The notes below the pieces were generated by a model. It was not told where the DNA came from and searched no databases. It saw only the letters and a list, made by a program, of their open reading frames with translations. Of a stretch of 32,653 nt of DNA, positions 7,627-16,658 are shown one piece after another; the stretch's first letter is position 1, and the number at the start of each line of letters is the position of its first letter. Position numbers and translations under genes: made by a program. The stretch comes from Planctomycetota bacterium (GTDB lineage: Bacteria; Planctomycetota; Planctomycetia; Planctomycetales; Planctomycetaceae), in contig JAQBVJ010000084.1 of assembly GCA_027623235.1 (NCBI GenBank), positions 1-32,653 on the forward strand, in the 5' to 3' direction.

Positions 7627-8967
7627 ATGGCTAAGTGGAACTGGTTGCAGGGACTGCGATACTGCGTCACTGGAGCGGCCGTCGCTCTGGCCGGCAGCGT
7701 TGCAGTGGCCGGTGACGCGACCCCCATCCCCGACACGGCGGTCGCCAACCCGGACAAGATTTTTCAGCAGACCTCATACGATCTGTATGACGCGTCCTGC
7801 GAAGCTCCCGCTGCGAAGTGCGGCCCGAACGGTGCCTGCGGCAGCAACAGTGGCTGCAACAGCGATGGCTATGGTGGCCTGGCCGAATCTCTCGGCATGG
7901 GTTGCTGGAATTGCTCTGACGATCCATGGAAACTCAACGCTCATGAAGGCGTCGAGTTTGGTGGCTGGGCTCAATTCGGCTACTCCAGCGCACCAACGGC
8001 GTTCAACAATGGTGCTCAGGATAAAAGGATCCTGCTGAATCAGGGCTGGCTGTACGCCGATCGTGCCGCCACAAGCGAATGCGGCGAATGGGGCTGGGGA
8101 TACCACGCCGACTTCCTCTACGGAGCTGACGGTGCGAATACGAACTCGTTCGGCAACAACGCTGGACAGTTCGATCTCCATCCGAGTTTTGCTCACGGCG
8201 ATCGCGCCGACTGGGCAATTCCACAGCTCTACGCCGAAATCACCAACGGCGACTGGACCGTCAAGGCCGGTCACTTTTACACGCTGCACGGCTACGAAGT
8301 CGTTCAGGCAACGGGGAACTTCTTCTTCACCCATGCCTACACGATGAACTACGCCGAGCCGTTCACTCACACTGGCTTCATCGTCACGAAACAGGTGAGC
8401 GAAAATACTGAAGTCTACGGTGGTTGGACTGCGGGATTTGACACCGGATTCGATCAGCGAAACGGTGGCAGCAACTTCATCGGTGGTTACAGCACGGCTC
8501 TGAGTGAGAACACACAGTTGACTCAGATCGTGTCCTTCGGTGACTTCGGTGCCGGGTTTGCTCCGCCAATCGTTGCTCCGGCTGGCCCACTGAACGAAGA
8601 CGGCAGCTTTGCCTTGAGCACAGTGGTGGACCATCAGATCAGCGACAAGCTGAACTACGTCTTCCACAGTGACGTCCTTCGCACGGGTGTCTACGACACG
8701 TTCGGCGTCAATCAGTACCTGATTTATCAGGTCACCGATTGTGTCGGTGCCGGAGCTCGTATGGAATGGTGGAAATCTGACGGACGATCGGTCAATGCGA
8801 TGACAGTTGGTTTGAATCTCAAACCACACTCCAACGTGACGGTTCGCCCTGAATACCGTTATGACTGGAGCCCCGCAGGAAATACGAATGCGGGAATCAA
8901 CTCCACCGAAGGTCGGGTTGACCAGTCGCACGGGACGTTCGCAGTCGACGTGATTCTGACGTTCTGA
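7627..8967 (+). CDS. Outer-membrane beta-barrel porin (planctomycete BBP2-like)
   Basis: 446 residues from the ATG at 7627, chosen because GAAGGAG lies about 9 bp upstream and a signal peptide follows (MAKWNWLQGLRYCVTGAAVALAG, cut near AVAG). A cysteine-rich segment (about residues 45-100, with paired Cys in CGPNGACGSNSGCNS and CWNCSDD) precedes the barrel. From about 110 on, alternating polar/aromatic strands run to the end, e.g. FGGWAQFGYSS, WGYHADFLYG, VYGGWTAGF. The last residues VDVILTF end in Phe, the usual outer-membrane assembly signal. The layout fits the putative beta-barrel porin-2 family common in planctomycetes. Likely function is solute diffusion across the outer membrane. A strong terminator follows, so it is monocistronic. 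Confidence 0.85.
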   Translation: MAKWNWLQGLRYCVTGAAVALAGSVAVAGDATPIPDTAVANPDKIFQQTSYDLYDASCEAPAAKCGPNGACGSNSGCNSDGYGGLAESLGMGCWNCSDDPWKLNAHEGVEFGGWAQFGYSSAPTAFNNGAQDKRILLNQGWLYADRAATSECGEWGWGYHADFLYGADGANTNSFGNNAGQFDLHPSFAHGDRADWAIPQLYAEITNGDWTVKAGHFYTLHGYEVVQATGNFFFTHAYTMNYAEPFTHTGFIVTKQVSENTEVYGGWTAGFDTGFDQRNGGSNFIGGYSTALSENTQLTQIVSFGDFGAGFAPPIVAPAGPLNEDGSFALSTVVDHQISDKLNYVFHSDVLRTGVYDTFGVNQYLIYQVTDCVGAGARMEWWKSDGRSVNAMTVGLNLKPHSNVTVRPEYRYDWSPAGNTNAGINSTEGRVDQSHGTFAVDVILTF

Positions 8968-9002
8968 TTGCTGCTGCAGAAATGTTTGTCAGAGTAGACC
9001 TT

Positions 9003-9038
9003 GACCGGCCGGCATCACTGGATGCCGGTCGGTTTTTT
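9003..9038 (+). terminator. Rho-independent terminator after the porin gene
   Basis: A 12-bp stem (9004-9015 with 9022-9033, one G-U pair; core CCGGCAT/ATGCCGG) with a 6-nt loop is followed at once by TTTTTT (9033-9038). It is 36 bp past the porin stop codon. Confidence 0.93.
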
Positions 9039-9221
9039 CGTTCGTGCCAGACAGGTCAACAGGCGGTCGTCGGTCGTCTCCGATCTCAACTCCGGGCCGG
9101 CCTCGTCCGGATTGCTGCTGACTTTCTGGAATTCTGGACAAATTCGCGGGAAAACAGATGTCCATTCGGGTTACTTCTGTAGGAGGGCATTGAACACGCA
9201 TCAACTGCAAAGGAGCCGACG

Positions 9222-11399
9222 ATGGTTAAGAAAGTGGCCAAACGGAAACGTGAAAAGAAGAACTCCGCGGAACCGGCTTTTGTGGCCATGGATGTCCGGC
9301 CGGACCGGGTGGACCTTCGTGACCGCGAGTACCAGCCGGCTCTGAAGTCGCTGGAGCCGGTTTATCCGACGGCGGCTGTGATGGCTCATTTTCTGCCACG
9401 GTACCAGCCGCTCGTGCTGGACCAGGGGCAGGAAGGTGCGTGTACCGGTTTCGGGCTGGCGGCCGTGGTGAATTATCTGCTGTGGTCGAGGAAGTGGCGG
9501 GACCGCCTGCTCGTCGCATCGGCAGACGCCATTCTGACCGAGCCAGACAAACTGGAAGCCGTCAGTCCGCGGATGCTCTATCACCTGGCACGGCTCTATG
9601 ACGAATGGCCGGGCGAGGACTACGAAGGCTCAAGCTGTCGAGGAGCCATGAAGGGCTGGCAACGACACGGTGTCTGCTCCGAAAAGCTGTGGCCCTATTT
9701 CGTGCGTCGTAAACCAAAATTTGTGGAGCCGAAACCGGGCTGGCAGGAAGACGCCGCAACCCGTCCCCTGGGAGCGTACTACCGCATCGCCAAGGAGTCG
9801 GTCGCCGACCTGCAGGCTGCGATCTTTGAAGTCGGAGCCGTGTTCTGTTCGGGTGAGGTCCACAGCGGATGGGACCTGGCCGACTGGGACTCGCAGGACA
9901 ACCGCGAGGGGCACGTCTGGGCGCCCGATCCCGATGCGGATTTCGCGATGCCGATCATTCAGTCTCCGCCAGAGGGTGAAGCAAAGTCCGGGCACGCATT
10001 CGCCCTGATTGGCTACAACGAGCACGGGTTCATCGTGCAGAATTCCTGGGGTCCCACCTGGGGATACCACGGTTTCGCAGTGCTGCCCTACTCCGACTGG
10101 GTTGAGAGTGCGATGGACGCGTGGGTAGCCGTCCTGGGAGCTCCCGTCAAGAATCGCGCCGGCCAGGACGTCGTCCACAATGACAATCTGGGGGCCAACC
10201 CGTTTGAGTCGGCTTCTGTCCCGGCGGGCGCCTCAGCGATCGCAGGCTCTTTGAAGAGGTGGACCAGCGATACCGCTTACCGTCACATGCTGGTGATGGG
10301 AAATAACGGGCAGCCGCTCAATCGAATCGTCTCGAAAGAGTCAGCCGCTGCGGCTGTGAAGTTTGTCTGCGAAGAGCGGCCGGATGAATGGCTCAGCACA
10401 GCAGGCAACCCGAAGAAGCTGATGATCTATTGCCACGGTGGCCTGAATTCCGAAGAGGACTCGCTGAAGCGGACTCAGATCATGGCTCCGAATTTTCTGG
10501 AGAACGGGGCGTATCCGATTTACGTCACCTGGAAAACGGGTCTTCAGGATTCCATTTCCGACATTCTCCGTGACAGTGCTTCACGTCTTCCATTTTTGCG
10601 TTCCGGTGGGATCGGCGACTTCTTCAAGGACAAACTGAAGGACGCGAAGTGGGCCGCACTGGAAGCGTCTGACCGGGCCGTCGAGGCTGTCTGCGAGAAG
10701 CTCGCCAAGCCGATCTGGACGCAAATGAAGCAGAATGCGGAAGCGAGTACAGAACGGGACGCGGGGATGCGGATTCTGGCCGACTCGTTGAAAAATCTGG
10801 CGACGAAGCATCCAGGGCTGGAAATTCATTTCGTCGGTCATTCCGCCGGTTCGATCATGTTTGGCGAACTGCTCCCTCTGATGAGGAGCCGGAAGCTGAA
10901 AGTCAAAACCCTGACGCTCTACGCCCCGGCGTGTACGCTCGGCTTTGCACTGAAGCACTACAAACCGGCCATTGGAACCGTCGTTGCAGCGAACGATGTG
11001 ACGATCAACGTTTTGACTGATGGGCGGGAGCAGGACGACAACGTGGTCGGTATTTACAACAAGTCGCTGCTGTACCTGGTCAGCCGGGCGCTTGAGGTGC
11101 GACACAAGACACCTTTGATGGGAATGCAGCGTGAGTGGCTTCAGTGGTCAAAAGAAGATGCGAAAAGACTGTGGGGTGATATCGGTGCAAAAGAGGTCAA
11201 GGACTGGCAGGCATTCGTGAAGTCGTCCGGCCTGAATCTGCCTGTGCTGACGGGCGATGCTCAGGTTTCCGACGGAGTCGAACGAATCCCGTCCGCTCAC
11301 GGCAGTTTCGACAACGATGTCGAAGTGGTCGCGGCAACGTTGGGCAGAATTTCCCGCAAGTCAGTTTCGTCGAGCGGACTCAATCTGAACGGTTATTGA
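9222..11399 (+). CDS. Papain-like (C1) peptidase fused to an alpha/beta hydrolase
   Basis: 725-residue two-domain protein. Residues 1-20 are very basic (MVKKVAKRKREKKN), not a signal peptide. Residues about 45-300 form a C1-type cysteine protease: oxyanion Q68 and nucleophile C74 in DQGQEGACTGFG (the papain spacing of six), H258 in SGHAFALIGY and N274 in VQNSWGPTWG. Residues about 395-705 form an alpha/beta hydrolase: strand LMIYCHGGLN (oxyanion region), nucleophile S541 in HFVGHSAGS, and a likely catalytic histidine H693 in SAHGSFDND. The acidic triad member is not certain (D606 is a candidate). The start follows AAGGAG (9209-9214). It stands alone and is convergent with the next gene (31-bp gap). 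Substrates are unknown. Both active sites look intact, so it probably has two activities. Confidence 0.85.
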   Translation: MVKKVAKRKREKKNSAEPAFVAMDVRPDRVDLRDREYQPALKSLEPVYPTAAVMAHFLPRYQPLVLDQGQEGACTGFGLAAVVNYLLWSRKWRDRLLVASADAILTEPDKLEAVSPRMLYHLARLYDEWPGEDYEGSSCRGAMKGWQRHGVCSEKLWPYFVRRKPKFVEPKPGWQEDAATRPLGAYYRIAKESVADLQAAIFEVGAVFCSGEVHSGWDLADWDSQDNREGHVWAPDPDADFAMPIIQSPPEGEAKSGHAFALIGYNEHGFIVQNSWGPTWGYHGFAVLPYSDWVESAMDAWVAVLGAPVKNRAGQDVVHNDNLGANPFESASVPAGASAIAGSLKRWTSDTAYRHMLVMGNNGQPLNRIVSKESAAAAVKFVCEERPDEWLSTAGNPKKLMIYCHGGLNSEEDSLKRTQIMAPNFLENGAYPIYVTWKTGLQDSISDILRDSASRLPFLRSGGIGDFFKDKLKDAKWAALEASDRAVEAVCEKLAKPIWTQMKQNAEASTERDAGMRILADSLKNLATKHPGLEIHFVGHSAGSIMFGELLPLMRSRKLKVKTLTLYAPACTLGFALKHYKPAIGTVVAANDVTINVLTDGREQDDNVVGIYNKSLLYLVSRALEVRHKTPLMGMQREWLQWSKEDAKRLWGDIGAKEVKDWQAFVKSSGLNLPVLTGDAQVSDGVERIPSAHGSFDNDVEVVAATLGRISRKSVSSSGLNLNGY

Positions 11400-11430
11400 T
11401 CGCGACGTGTGGAAGCAGCGGCCCGGCGGC

Positions 11431-13557
11431 CTATCTCAGGACGGACAGCAGATTACTCCACTCGTCGGTCCACAGGATTTTCTTCTCACCGAGTTCGTCG
11501 AGCTCCTCGGCGGCGTCCGTAATGTTCCGGGGAATTGGCTCTCGCGAGAGGATCATCCAGTGGCACAGGGACGTGCCGAGCTCGTCATTCTTGTTCGCTT
11601 GAACGCTGACGACGTGCAGTTTCTGTGACTCGGCGAGGCCCAGGATGACGGGTCGCAGGTCGAAGTGCAGATTGGAAATGTGGACACAGAGCAGACCGTT
11701 CTGTTTGAGATGCCGCACGTAAAGACGCACGGATTCCCCGGTCAGCAGGTGAGTCGGAATCGCGTCGCCGGAAAACGCGTCCAGAACAAGAATGTCGTAA
11801 TTCTGCAGCGCCTCGTGCTCGAGCGATAACCGGGCGTCGCCAGGAATCATTTCCGTTTCCGCTGCCGTGTCTTGCAGAAACCAGAAATACTGATTGGCCA
11901 TCCGGATCACTTCCGGGTTGATTTCGTAAAACCGAATCGTGTCGTGCTTCGTTCCGTACGTCGCGAGCGTTCCCACTCCGAGCCCGACGACGCCGATGTT
12001 CCGATCCTCGCCCGCACGGTGCAGCCTCATGGCAAGACCGGCTCCGGACGTCTCGCCGTAGTAAGTCGTCGGGAGATGCCTTTTGTCGTCTGACAGAAAT
12101 TGCGTTCCGTGCAGGATGCTGCCGTGGAAGAGACCTCGCCGGTCGAGCGACCGGTCCTCTTCGTGGGCTTCATCCTCAACCCGCAGCACGCCGTAGAAAT
12201 TTCTTGAAACGGCGAGTGCTGTATTGATCGCGGCTCTCGCGTGCGACTGCAGCGACCACGTCAGGATGCTCACCCAGATCAGGATCGCGATCCAGGCTGG
12301 TTGAGCCTTCCCGGCGTGCAGCGGGCTCGACTTGTCGCGGAAAAACACCGCCAGCGTCACGATCAGGCAGGCCACAATTCCGATGTGCAGTTCCCAGTAG
12401 GCCGGAAAAACGTACGGGGCAAGCAGACCCACAAAGAGTCCTCCACCGGCTCCGCCAGCCGACATCAACAGGTAGAACTGCGTCAGGTATTTCGGCGACG
12501 GCTTCTGCCTGGCGAGTTCTCCGTGGCACACCATGCAGCAGAAAAAGAGGGCCGACAGATAGATCAAAACCTGCAGCACGATCGAAACGTCGGAGCCGCT
12601 GAGCATCGTATTGACGACCGCCATCAGCGAAAACGTGAGCAAGGCAACATGCCACTTTCGCGAGTACCAGTTGTCCGAATCGAAACACAGGATGAACGAC
12701 ATCAGGTACAGCGTCAGCGGAAGGATCCACAGAAACGGCACGGTGGCAACGTCAAGGCAAACCTGATTCGTCGTCGCGAGCAGCATGATGGAGGCCGTCA
12801 TCGCCAGGCCCAGCCACAACACGCGATCTCCCCACGTGGGAGGCGCTGTGTCGGTTGCCGAACCGGTTGAACCGGCGGGTGAAGTGTCAGCATCGGACGT
12901 TGTGGCAAGATCGCTCGCGAGTTTCTCGCCGGGCTCGCTCGTGCCGGATCGAAAGAGTCCGAAAGCACAAATGGCACACACTCCCGCAAAGAAACAGAAG
13001 CCCCAAGACCAGAGGCTGGCTTGAAGCGGGGAGCTCAGCGAGGGCTCAAACACAAAGGGATACGAAACGAGTGCCAGCAGTGAGCCGATATTCGACAACG
13101 CGTATAGACGGTACGGTGAGGCTCCCGGTGCCTGGCGACTGAACCAGCTCTGCAGCAGTGGTCCCGTCGACGACAGAATGAAGTAGGGCAGCCCGACCGA
13201 AACGCTCAGCAGCAGGACGATCTGGATTGCCGGATTCTCGCTTCCGGTCGGCTTCCACGAATCGGAGGGAGAAATGGGAAGCAGACACGCGGCCCCGATC
13301 AGCAGGCCGATATGCAGAATCGCCTGCTTCTTCGGCGACAAATACTGCGTCGTCAAATGAGCGTAAACGTAGCCGCCAAACAGGACGACCTGAAAGAACA
13401 GCATGCAGGTGCTCCACACGGCCGGACTTCCGCCGAACCACGGCAGGATGAACTTGCTGATCAGCGGCTGGACCTGAAACAACAGGAACGCGCTGGCGAA
13501 GATCGTTACGGCAAAGAGCAGATGCTGAAGCCGGAATCGTGACGAGAGGTTGCTCAT
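11431..13557 (-). CDS. Fused polytopic membrane / spermidine-synthase-like protein
   Basis: 708 residues from the ATG at 13557 (MSNLSSRFRLQHLLF); a longer frame begins in unlikely Arg-rich sequence. The first ~450 residues hold around ten to twelve hydrophobic helices, with a polar Ser/Thr-rich loop near 210-245. The C-terminal part (from about 453, NFYGVLRVED) is a spermidine-synthase-like Rossmann domain: nucleotide loop VGLGVGTLA (about 523), FYEINPEV, GDARLSLE and the gatekeeper stretch DAFSGDAIPTHLL (D593 onward). This matches the known 'fused MFS/spermidine synthase' family of bacteria. Its real substrate is not established; it may aminopropylate or methylate a lipid- or cell-envelope-linked amine at the inner membrane. 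Last gene of a minus-strand run of three. Confidence 0.85.
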   Translation of the reverse strand: MSNLSSRFRLQHLLFAVTIFASAFLLFQVQPLISKFILPWFGGSPAVWSTCMLFFQVVLFGGYVYAHLTTQYLSPKKQAILHIGLLIGAACLLPISPSDSWKPTGSENPAIQIVLLLSVSVGLPYFILSSTGPLLQSWFSRQAPGASPYRLYALSNIGSLLALVSYPFVFEPSLSSPLQASLWSWGFCFFAGVCAICAFGLFRSGTSEPGEKLASDLATTSDADTSPAGSTGSATDTAPPTWGDRVLWLGLAMTASIMLLATTNQVCLDVATVPFLWILPLTLYLMSFILCFDSDNWYSRKWHVALLTFSLMAVVNTMLSGSDVSIVLQVLIYLSALFFCCMVCHGELARQKPSPKYLTQFYLLMSAGGAGGGLFVGLLAPYVFPAYWELHIGIVACLIVTLAVFFRDKSSPLHAGKAQPAWIAILIWVSILTWSLQSHARAAINTALAVSRNFYGVLRVEDEAHEEDRSLDRRGLFHGSILHGTQFLSDDKRHLPTTYYGETSGAGLAMRLHRAGEDRNIGVVGLGVGTLATYGTKHDTIRFYEINPEVIRMANQYFWFLQDTAAETEMIPGDARLSLEHEALQNYDILVLDAFSGDAIPTHLLTGESVRLYVRHLKQNGLLCVHISNLHFDLRPVILGLAESQKLHVVSVQANKNDELGTSLCHWMILSREPIPRNITDAAEELDELGEKKILWTDEWSNLLSVLR

Positions 13558-13773
13558 CGTGAGTTCTCTGGCGAGTGGGCAGGAGACGAAGACTCCGCGC
13601 GTTGCTTCGCGCAGAAGTGGTCTCAGAAAAGTACCACACGGATTCCGCAGGAAGGACAGGAGGCGAGGTCTGCCTCGCACTTTGAGCCAGCACAACCGGT
13701 CGTTCTTTCGAACCCGGATCAGTCCGCGCAACCAGAACGTCGGCCTGTGCGAACTGCAGGGGTCGCAATGAAA

Positions 13774-13788
13774 CGGCCGATCCGGCCG
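13774..13788 (-). terminator. Possible weak terminator after the LRR gene
   Basis: A short self-complementary stem, CGGCCG on both sides of a 3-nt loop, starts 4 bp past the LRR stop codon on the minus strand and is followed by TTTC. The short T run makes it a weak candidate. Confidence 0.35.
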
Positions 13789-13791
13789 CCC

Positions 13792-15339
13792 CTATTCGCC
13801 AATTGGCCAGGCAGGATGAAACTTGAAGAACTCGAGGCGGACCTGGCCTCGAAATTCTTTCCGAAGCCGGGCAAGTCCCTCTTCGGAGATCCCCGTGCGA
13901 CCAACGCTGATTTCCTGGAGCGCCGGAATCTCGAGCAGAGTATTTATGGATCTGTCCGTAATCTGAGTTCCAGACAGGCCAAGAACGCGCAGTCCTCTCG
14001 ACGCCTGCTGGACGAAAGCTGTGCTGGTCGCGACGCCTGCCGCCAGCGGTGGATCATCGTTGATCAGATTCACCGTTCGGTCCAGCAGGTAGAAGTCCCT
14101 CAGCCCTTCGTCCGTGATCGCAGTGTCGGAAAGATCGAGGACCAGCAGGTTGTCCATCAGCACAAGATACTTCAGCGAGTGGTCCGTGATCTGTGTGCGA
14201 CGCAGATCCAGCTCGCGAAGTTGTGTCAGTCGAGCGATCTGACGGACGGTTTCATCTGACACGGCGGTCTTTGAGATCTGCAGCACTTCCAGGTGGCGAA
14301 AACCGGCGACATGCCGATGAAAGTCGTCTGAGAGACCGGTGTTGCTCAGCTGCAAAATCGAAAGCATTCGCAGTGGGTAAAGAGACCTCACATCGTCGTC
14401 GTCAACATTGGTACTGGTCAGGTCAACTCGCGTGATGTGTAGATTGCCGTAAGCGTTTCCGGCGGCCTGCTGAACAAAGCCGACAGCGGATTCCTCGACG
14501 GCGATCCGTCGGTTCTGCTCAGGAACCGTTTTACTCCCGATCTTGAACCGGTGCCCCGAGGAAAGCACTGTGGCGTTTTGAGAGAGACCAGGCGGCCCGT
14601 AGGTCGGCGGAGGTGTCAACTCATCCGCGAAGTCCTCTGGCAGAAAAACAGGACGTTCAATCGCCGCGTGAGTCCGGACTGTCTTCAATCGGGGGTTGGG
14701 CCGAAGTGCTTCCAATCCGTCACGGGTAAGACTTGTGTAGTCAAGGTGCAGCTCTGTCAGCGATGCGATCTTCGTCAGATGGGCAACGGCATTGTCGGTC
14801 ACACGGCACCCGGACAGGCTCAATATTTTCAGTTTCTGAAGTCCTGTGAGACTGCCAATGCCGGCGTCACTGATCAATGTCGCGGTCAGATCGAGCGCTT
14901 CCAGGTTCGGGCAGTTCTCGCCGATAAACTTCAAAGAATCGTCGCTGATTCCCGTGAGAGCCAGGTCGAGGCTGACGATGGCCGCTGGGTCAGGAATCGC
15001 CCGCAGGCCAACATCACTGACATCGGTGTTGGGGATCAGCAGGGTCTTGAACGTGCCCAGGTTGGCCACGTGAGTGACCATGACGTCGTCGCCCAGAAAA
15101 CAGTTGGCAAAGCCGATGCCTTCAAGCACCTCCCCTTCTGATGTTGACACCTCGACGCCGAGATCGCGGAGAGCTTTCAGCGAGGCGACCCGGTTCGTCC
15201 GACGAACTCCCCAGGCGATGAGGACTCCGAGCAGGACAAGGAGCACAAGCAGAATAATGACCTCGACCAGTGTGAAGGCCGAGCGCGTGCGACGCGGACA
15301 AAAAGCGTTGACCGTGTCCGACATGGTTGCTGTCTGCAT
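13792..15339 (-). CDS. Leucine-rich repeat protein with prepilin-like N-terminus
   Basis: About 515 residues from the ATG at 15339, which has GAGG 6 bp upstream (another ATG at 15324 is possible). The N-terminus carries basic residues, then A21-FTLVEV followed by an unbroken hydrophobic helix to about residue 44. That is the type IV prepilin signal layout: cleavage before Phe, Glu at +5. The rest, about 75-500, is made of 23-25-residue leucine-rich repeats (L..LDLALTGISDDSL, L..LDLTATLISDAGI, LKILSLSGCRVTDNAV and later copies), of the bacterial/RNI-like type, interrupted near 215-290 by a Pro-rich insert. It starts 39 bp after the esterase stop, same strand. Probable role: envelope-anchored binding protein; the partner is unknown. 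Confidence 0.8.
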   Translation of the reverse strand: MQTATMSDTVNAFCPRRTRSAFTLVEVIILLVLLVLLGVLIAWGVRRTNRVASLKALRDLGVEVSTSEGEVLEGIGFANCFLGDDVMVTHVANLGTFKTLLIPNTDVSDVGLRAIPDPAAIVSLDLALTGISDDSLKFIGENCPNLEALDLTATLISDAGIGSLTGLQKLKILSLSGCRVTDNAVAHLTKIASLTELHLDYTSLTRDGLEALRPNPRLKTVRTHAAIERPVFLPEDFADELTPPPTYGPPGLSQNATVLSSGHRFKIGSKTVPEQNRRIAVEESAVGFVQQAAGNAYGNLHITRVDLTSTNVDDDDVRSLYPLRMLSILQLSNTGLSDDFHRHVAGFRHLEVLQISKTAVSDETVRQIARLTQLRELDLRRTQITDHSLKYLVLMDNLLVLDLSDTAITDEGLRDFYLLDRTVNLINDDPPLAAGVATSTAFVQQASRGLRVLGLSGTQITDRSINTLLEIPALQEISVGRTGISEEGLARLRKEFRGQVRLEFFKFHPAWPIGE

Positions 15340-15378
15340 TTGGGGCCTCGATCGCAAAGTGAGCCCGTAGGGCTGACG

Positions 15379-16239
15379 TCATGGCTTCTTCAGTGTCGGC
15401 TCGCCCTCGAGCCATCCCAGCTTCTTCAACATTCGGTCGCAGGCCGTCACGGTTTCGTAGTAAGGCTTCCCTTCGTGTTTTCCGTGGTTGAAAAAACCGT
15501 GGGCCATCCCCTCGAAAATCATGACCTCGCAGTCGACACCGGCGGCCGTCATGGATTTCTGGAAATCGTGAGCTGTCTTGACCGGGATCAGTGAGTCATT
15601 CGAGCCGAGGAACACGATGGCGGGAGGATCGTCCTTCGTCACGTTGTGGAACGGAGAAAACTCCTGGAAACGATCTCCGACGCGGTTTGCGCCCCATCCA
15701 CCAGGCCCGTTGTCGAAGACCGGATTGAAAAGCAGCATCGCGTTCGACTTCGGTGAGACCTTCAGGTCGTCGGCCGGATCGTCGTTGCCCTCGACCATTC
15801 CAACGAAAGCAGCCAGGTGGCCTCCCGCAGAGCCGCCACCCGAGGCGATCCGGTCTGGATCGATGCCGAGTTCGCTCGCTCGGCTCCTCACCCACCGCAT
15901 ACTGGATTTCGCGTCACGAACGGAGACTTCCGGTGGATCGGAAGTCTTCTTGTCGAGCAATCGGTACTGAACTTGAACGCAGACGAGGCCTCGCGAGGCG
16001 AAGTAGCTGCAGTGTTCCGTGAATTGTCCGGGCGACCCGCCGGTCCAGCCGCCACCGTGGAAAAAGACGATCGCCGGTCGCGTGTCGGTTGGCTTCCAGC
16101 CGTCTGGCTTCGTGACATACAGAGCCAGTTCGCGGTCGTCGACATTCTTGTAGATATGTCGCGTCCCAACCGGCGGAGCCGCCTCGACTGGCGACCAGGC
16201 GACTAACAGCAGACAGGCGAGGAAAGTGGAAAGTCTCAT
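15379..16239 (-). CDS. Secreted alpha/beta-hydrolase, acetyl-esterase type
   Basis: 286 residues from the ATG at 16239, which has AGGAG upstream and opens a clean signal peptide (MRLSTFLACLLLVAWSPVEA, cut after A20). Hormone-sensitive-lipase/BD-FAE-type fold: oxyanion motif HGGGW (61-65), nucleophile S137 in GGGSAGG, acid D215 in GSNDSLIP and base H247 in GMAHGFF. The full triad is present. In planctomycetes such exported esterases often deacetylate plant or algal polysaccharides, but no carbohydrate gene is nearby, so the substrate stays open. First gene of a run with the LRR gene 39 bp downstream. Confidence 0.9.
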   Translation of the reverse strand: MRLSTFLACLLLVAWSPVEAAPPVGTRHIYKNVDDRELALYVTKPDGWKPTDTRPAIVFFHGGGWTGGSPGQFTEHCSYFASRGLVCVQVQYRLLDKKTSDPPEVSVRDAKSSMRWVRSRASELGIDPDRIASGGGSAGGHLAAFVGMVEGNDDPADDLKVSPKSNAMLLFNPVFDNGPGGWGANRVGDRFQEFSPFHNVTKDDPPAIVFLGSNDSLIPVKTAHDFQKSMTAAGVDCEVMIFEGMAHGFFNHGKHEGKPYYETVTACDRMLKKLGWLEGEPTLKKP

Positions 16240-16577
16240 GGAGTGCTCCTGATCAGCCTGGCAACTGCCCGGATTTGTGAGAAAGGTTCGAAGTGACTCT
16301 GACCAGGCCAACAGGCCTCTGCAAGAGCCACGAATCCGGGATCAGGCCTCGGATTGCGAAATCTCGGAAATTTGAACATCTCACTCGATGCTGGCCAGGT
16401 TGGTCATATCGGCTGGTCTCGATTTGAAACGTCTGAGGTTTGGACGGTTGCAGAACGATACATTGTCCCCGGAAGTGGGGTGGTCGACAAAGAGAGGCGA
16501 GGTGCCTCTTTCTATACGAAAAGTTTTATGGCGTGTTTTTAAGTGATTGCCAGGAGCTGATTGGACGATTTTTGAGA
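16240..16577. other. Divergent intergenic region, esterase / FHA gene
   Basis: Between the divergent esterase and FHA genes. No credible gene. A short hairpin AGAGGC/GCCTCT (16493-16509) followed by TTCT is too weak to call a terminator. The sigma-54 promoter at the right end is listed separately. Confidence 0.5.
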
Positions 16578-16594
16578 TTGGCCCGAATTTTGCG
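16578..16594 (+). promoter_or_regulatory. Sigma-54 (RpoN) -24/-12 promoter of the FHA gene
   Basis: TTGGCCCGAATTTTGCG matches the consensus YTGGCACGRNNNTTGCW at all positions but two (C for A in the -24 box, G for the last W). The invariant GG (16580-16581) and GC (16592-16593) are exactly 12 bp apart. Transcription would begin near 16605, about 55 bp before the FHA start codon. Such promoters need an enhancer-binding ATPase; none is encoded in this window. Confidence 0.6.
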
Positions 16595-16658
16595 TCGGGC
16601 TCTGGTTATGGTTACGAAAGCACATCAGTTCGGTCGGCCCCAGCGTCAGGATCAAGTC

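Noticed and set aside
13747..14259. 170-codon plus-strand frame across the LRR gene end
   Set aside because: Antisense to LRR repeats, and its apparent repeats come from the other strand.
16493..16512. Terminator-like hairpin before the FHA gene
   Set aside because: Only a 6-bp stem and a broken T run, and no gene on that strand ends there.
16354..16542. 62-codon frame upstream of the FHA gene
   Set aside because: No ribosome site or domain, and it ends before the sigma-54-like site.
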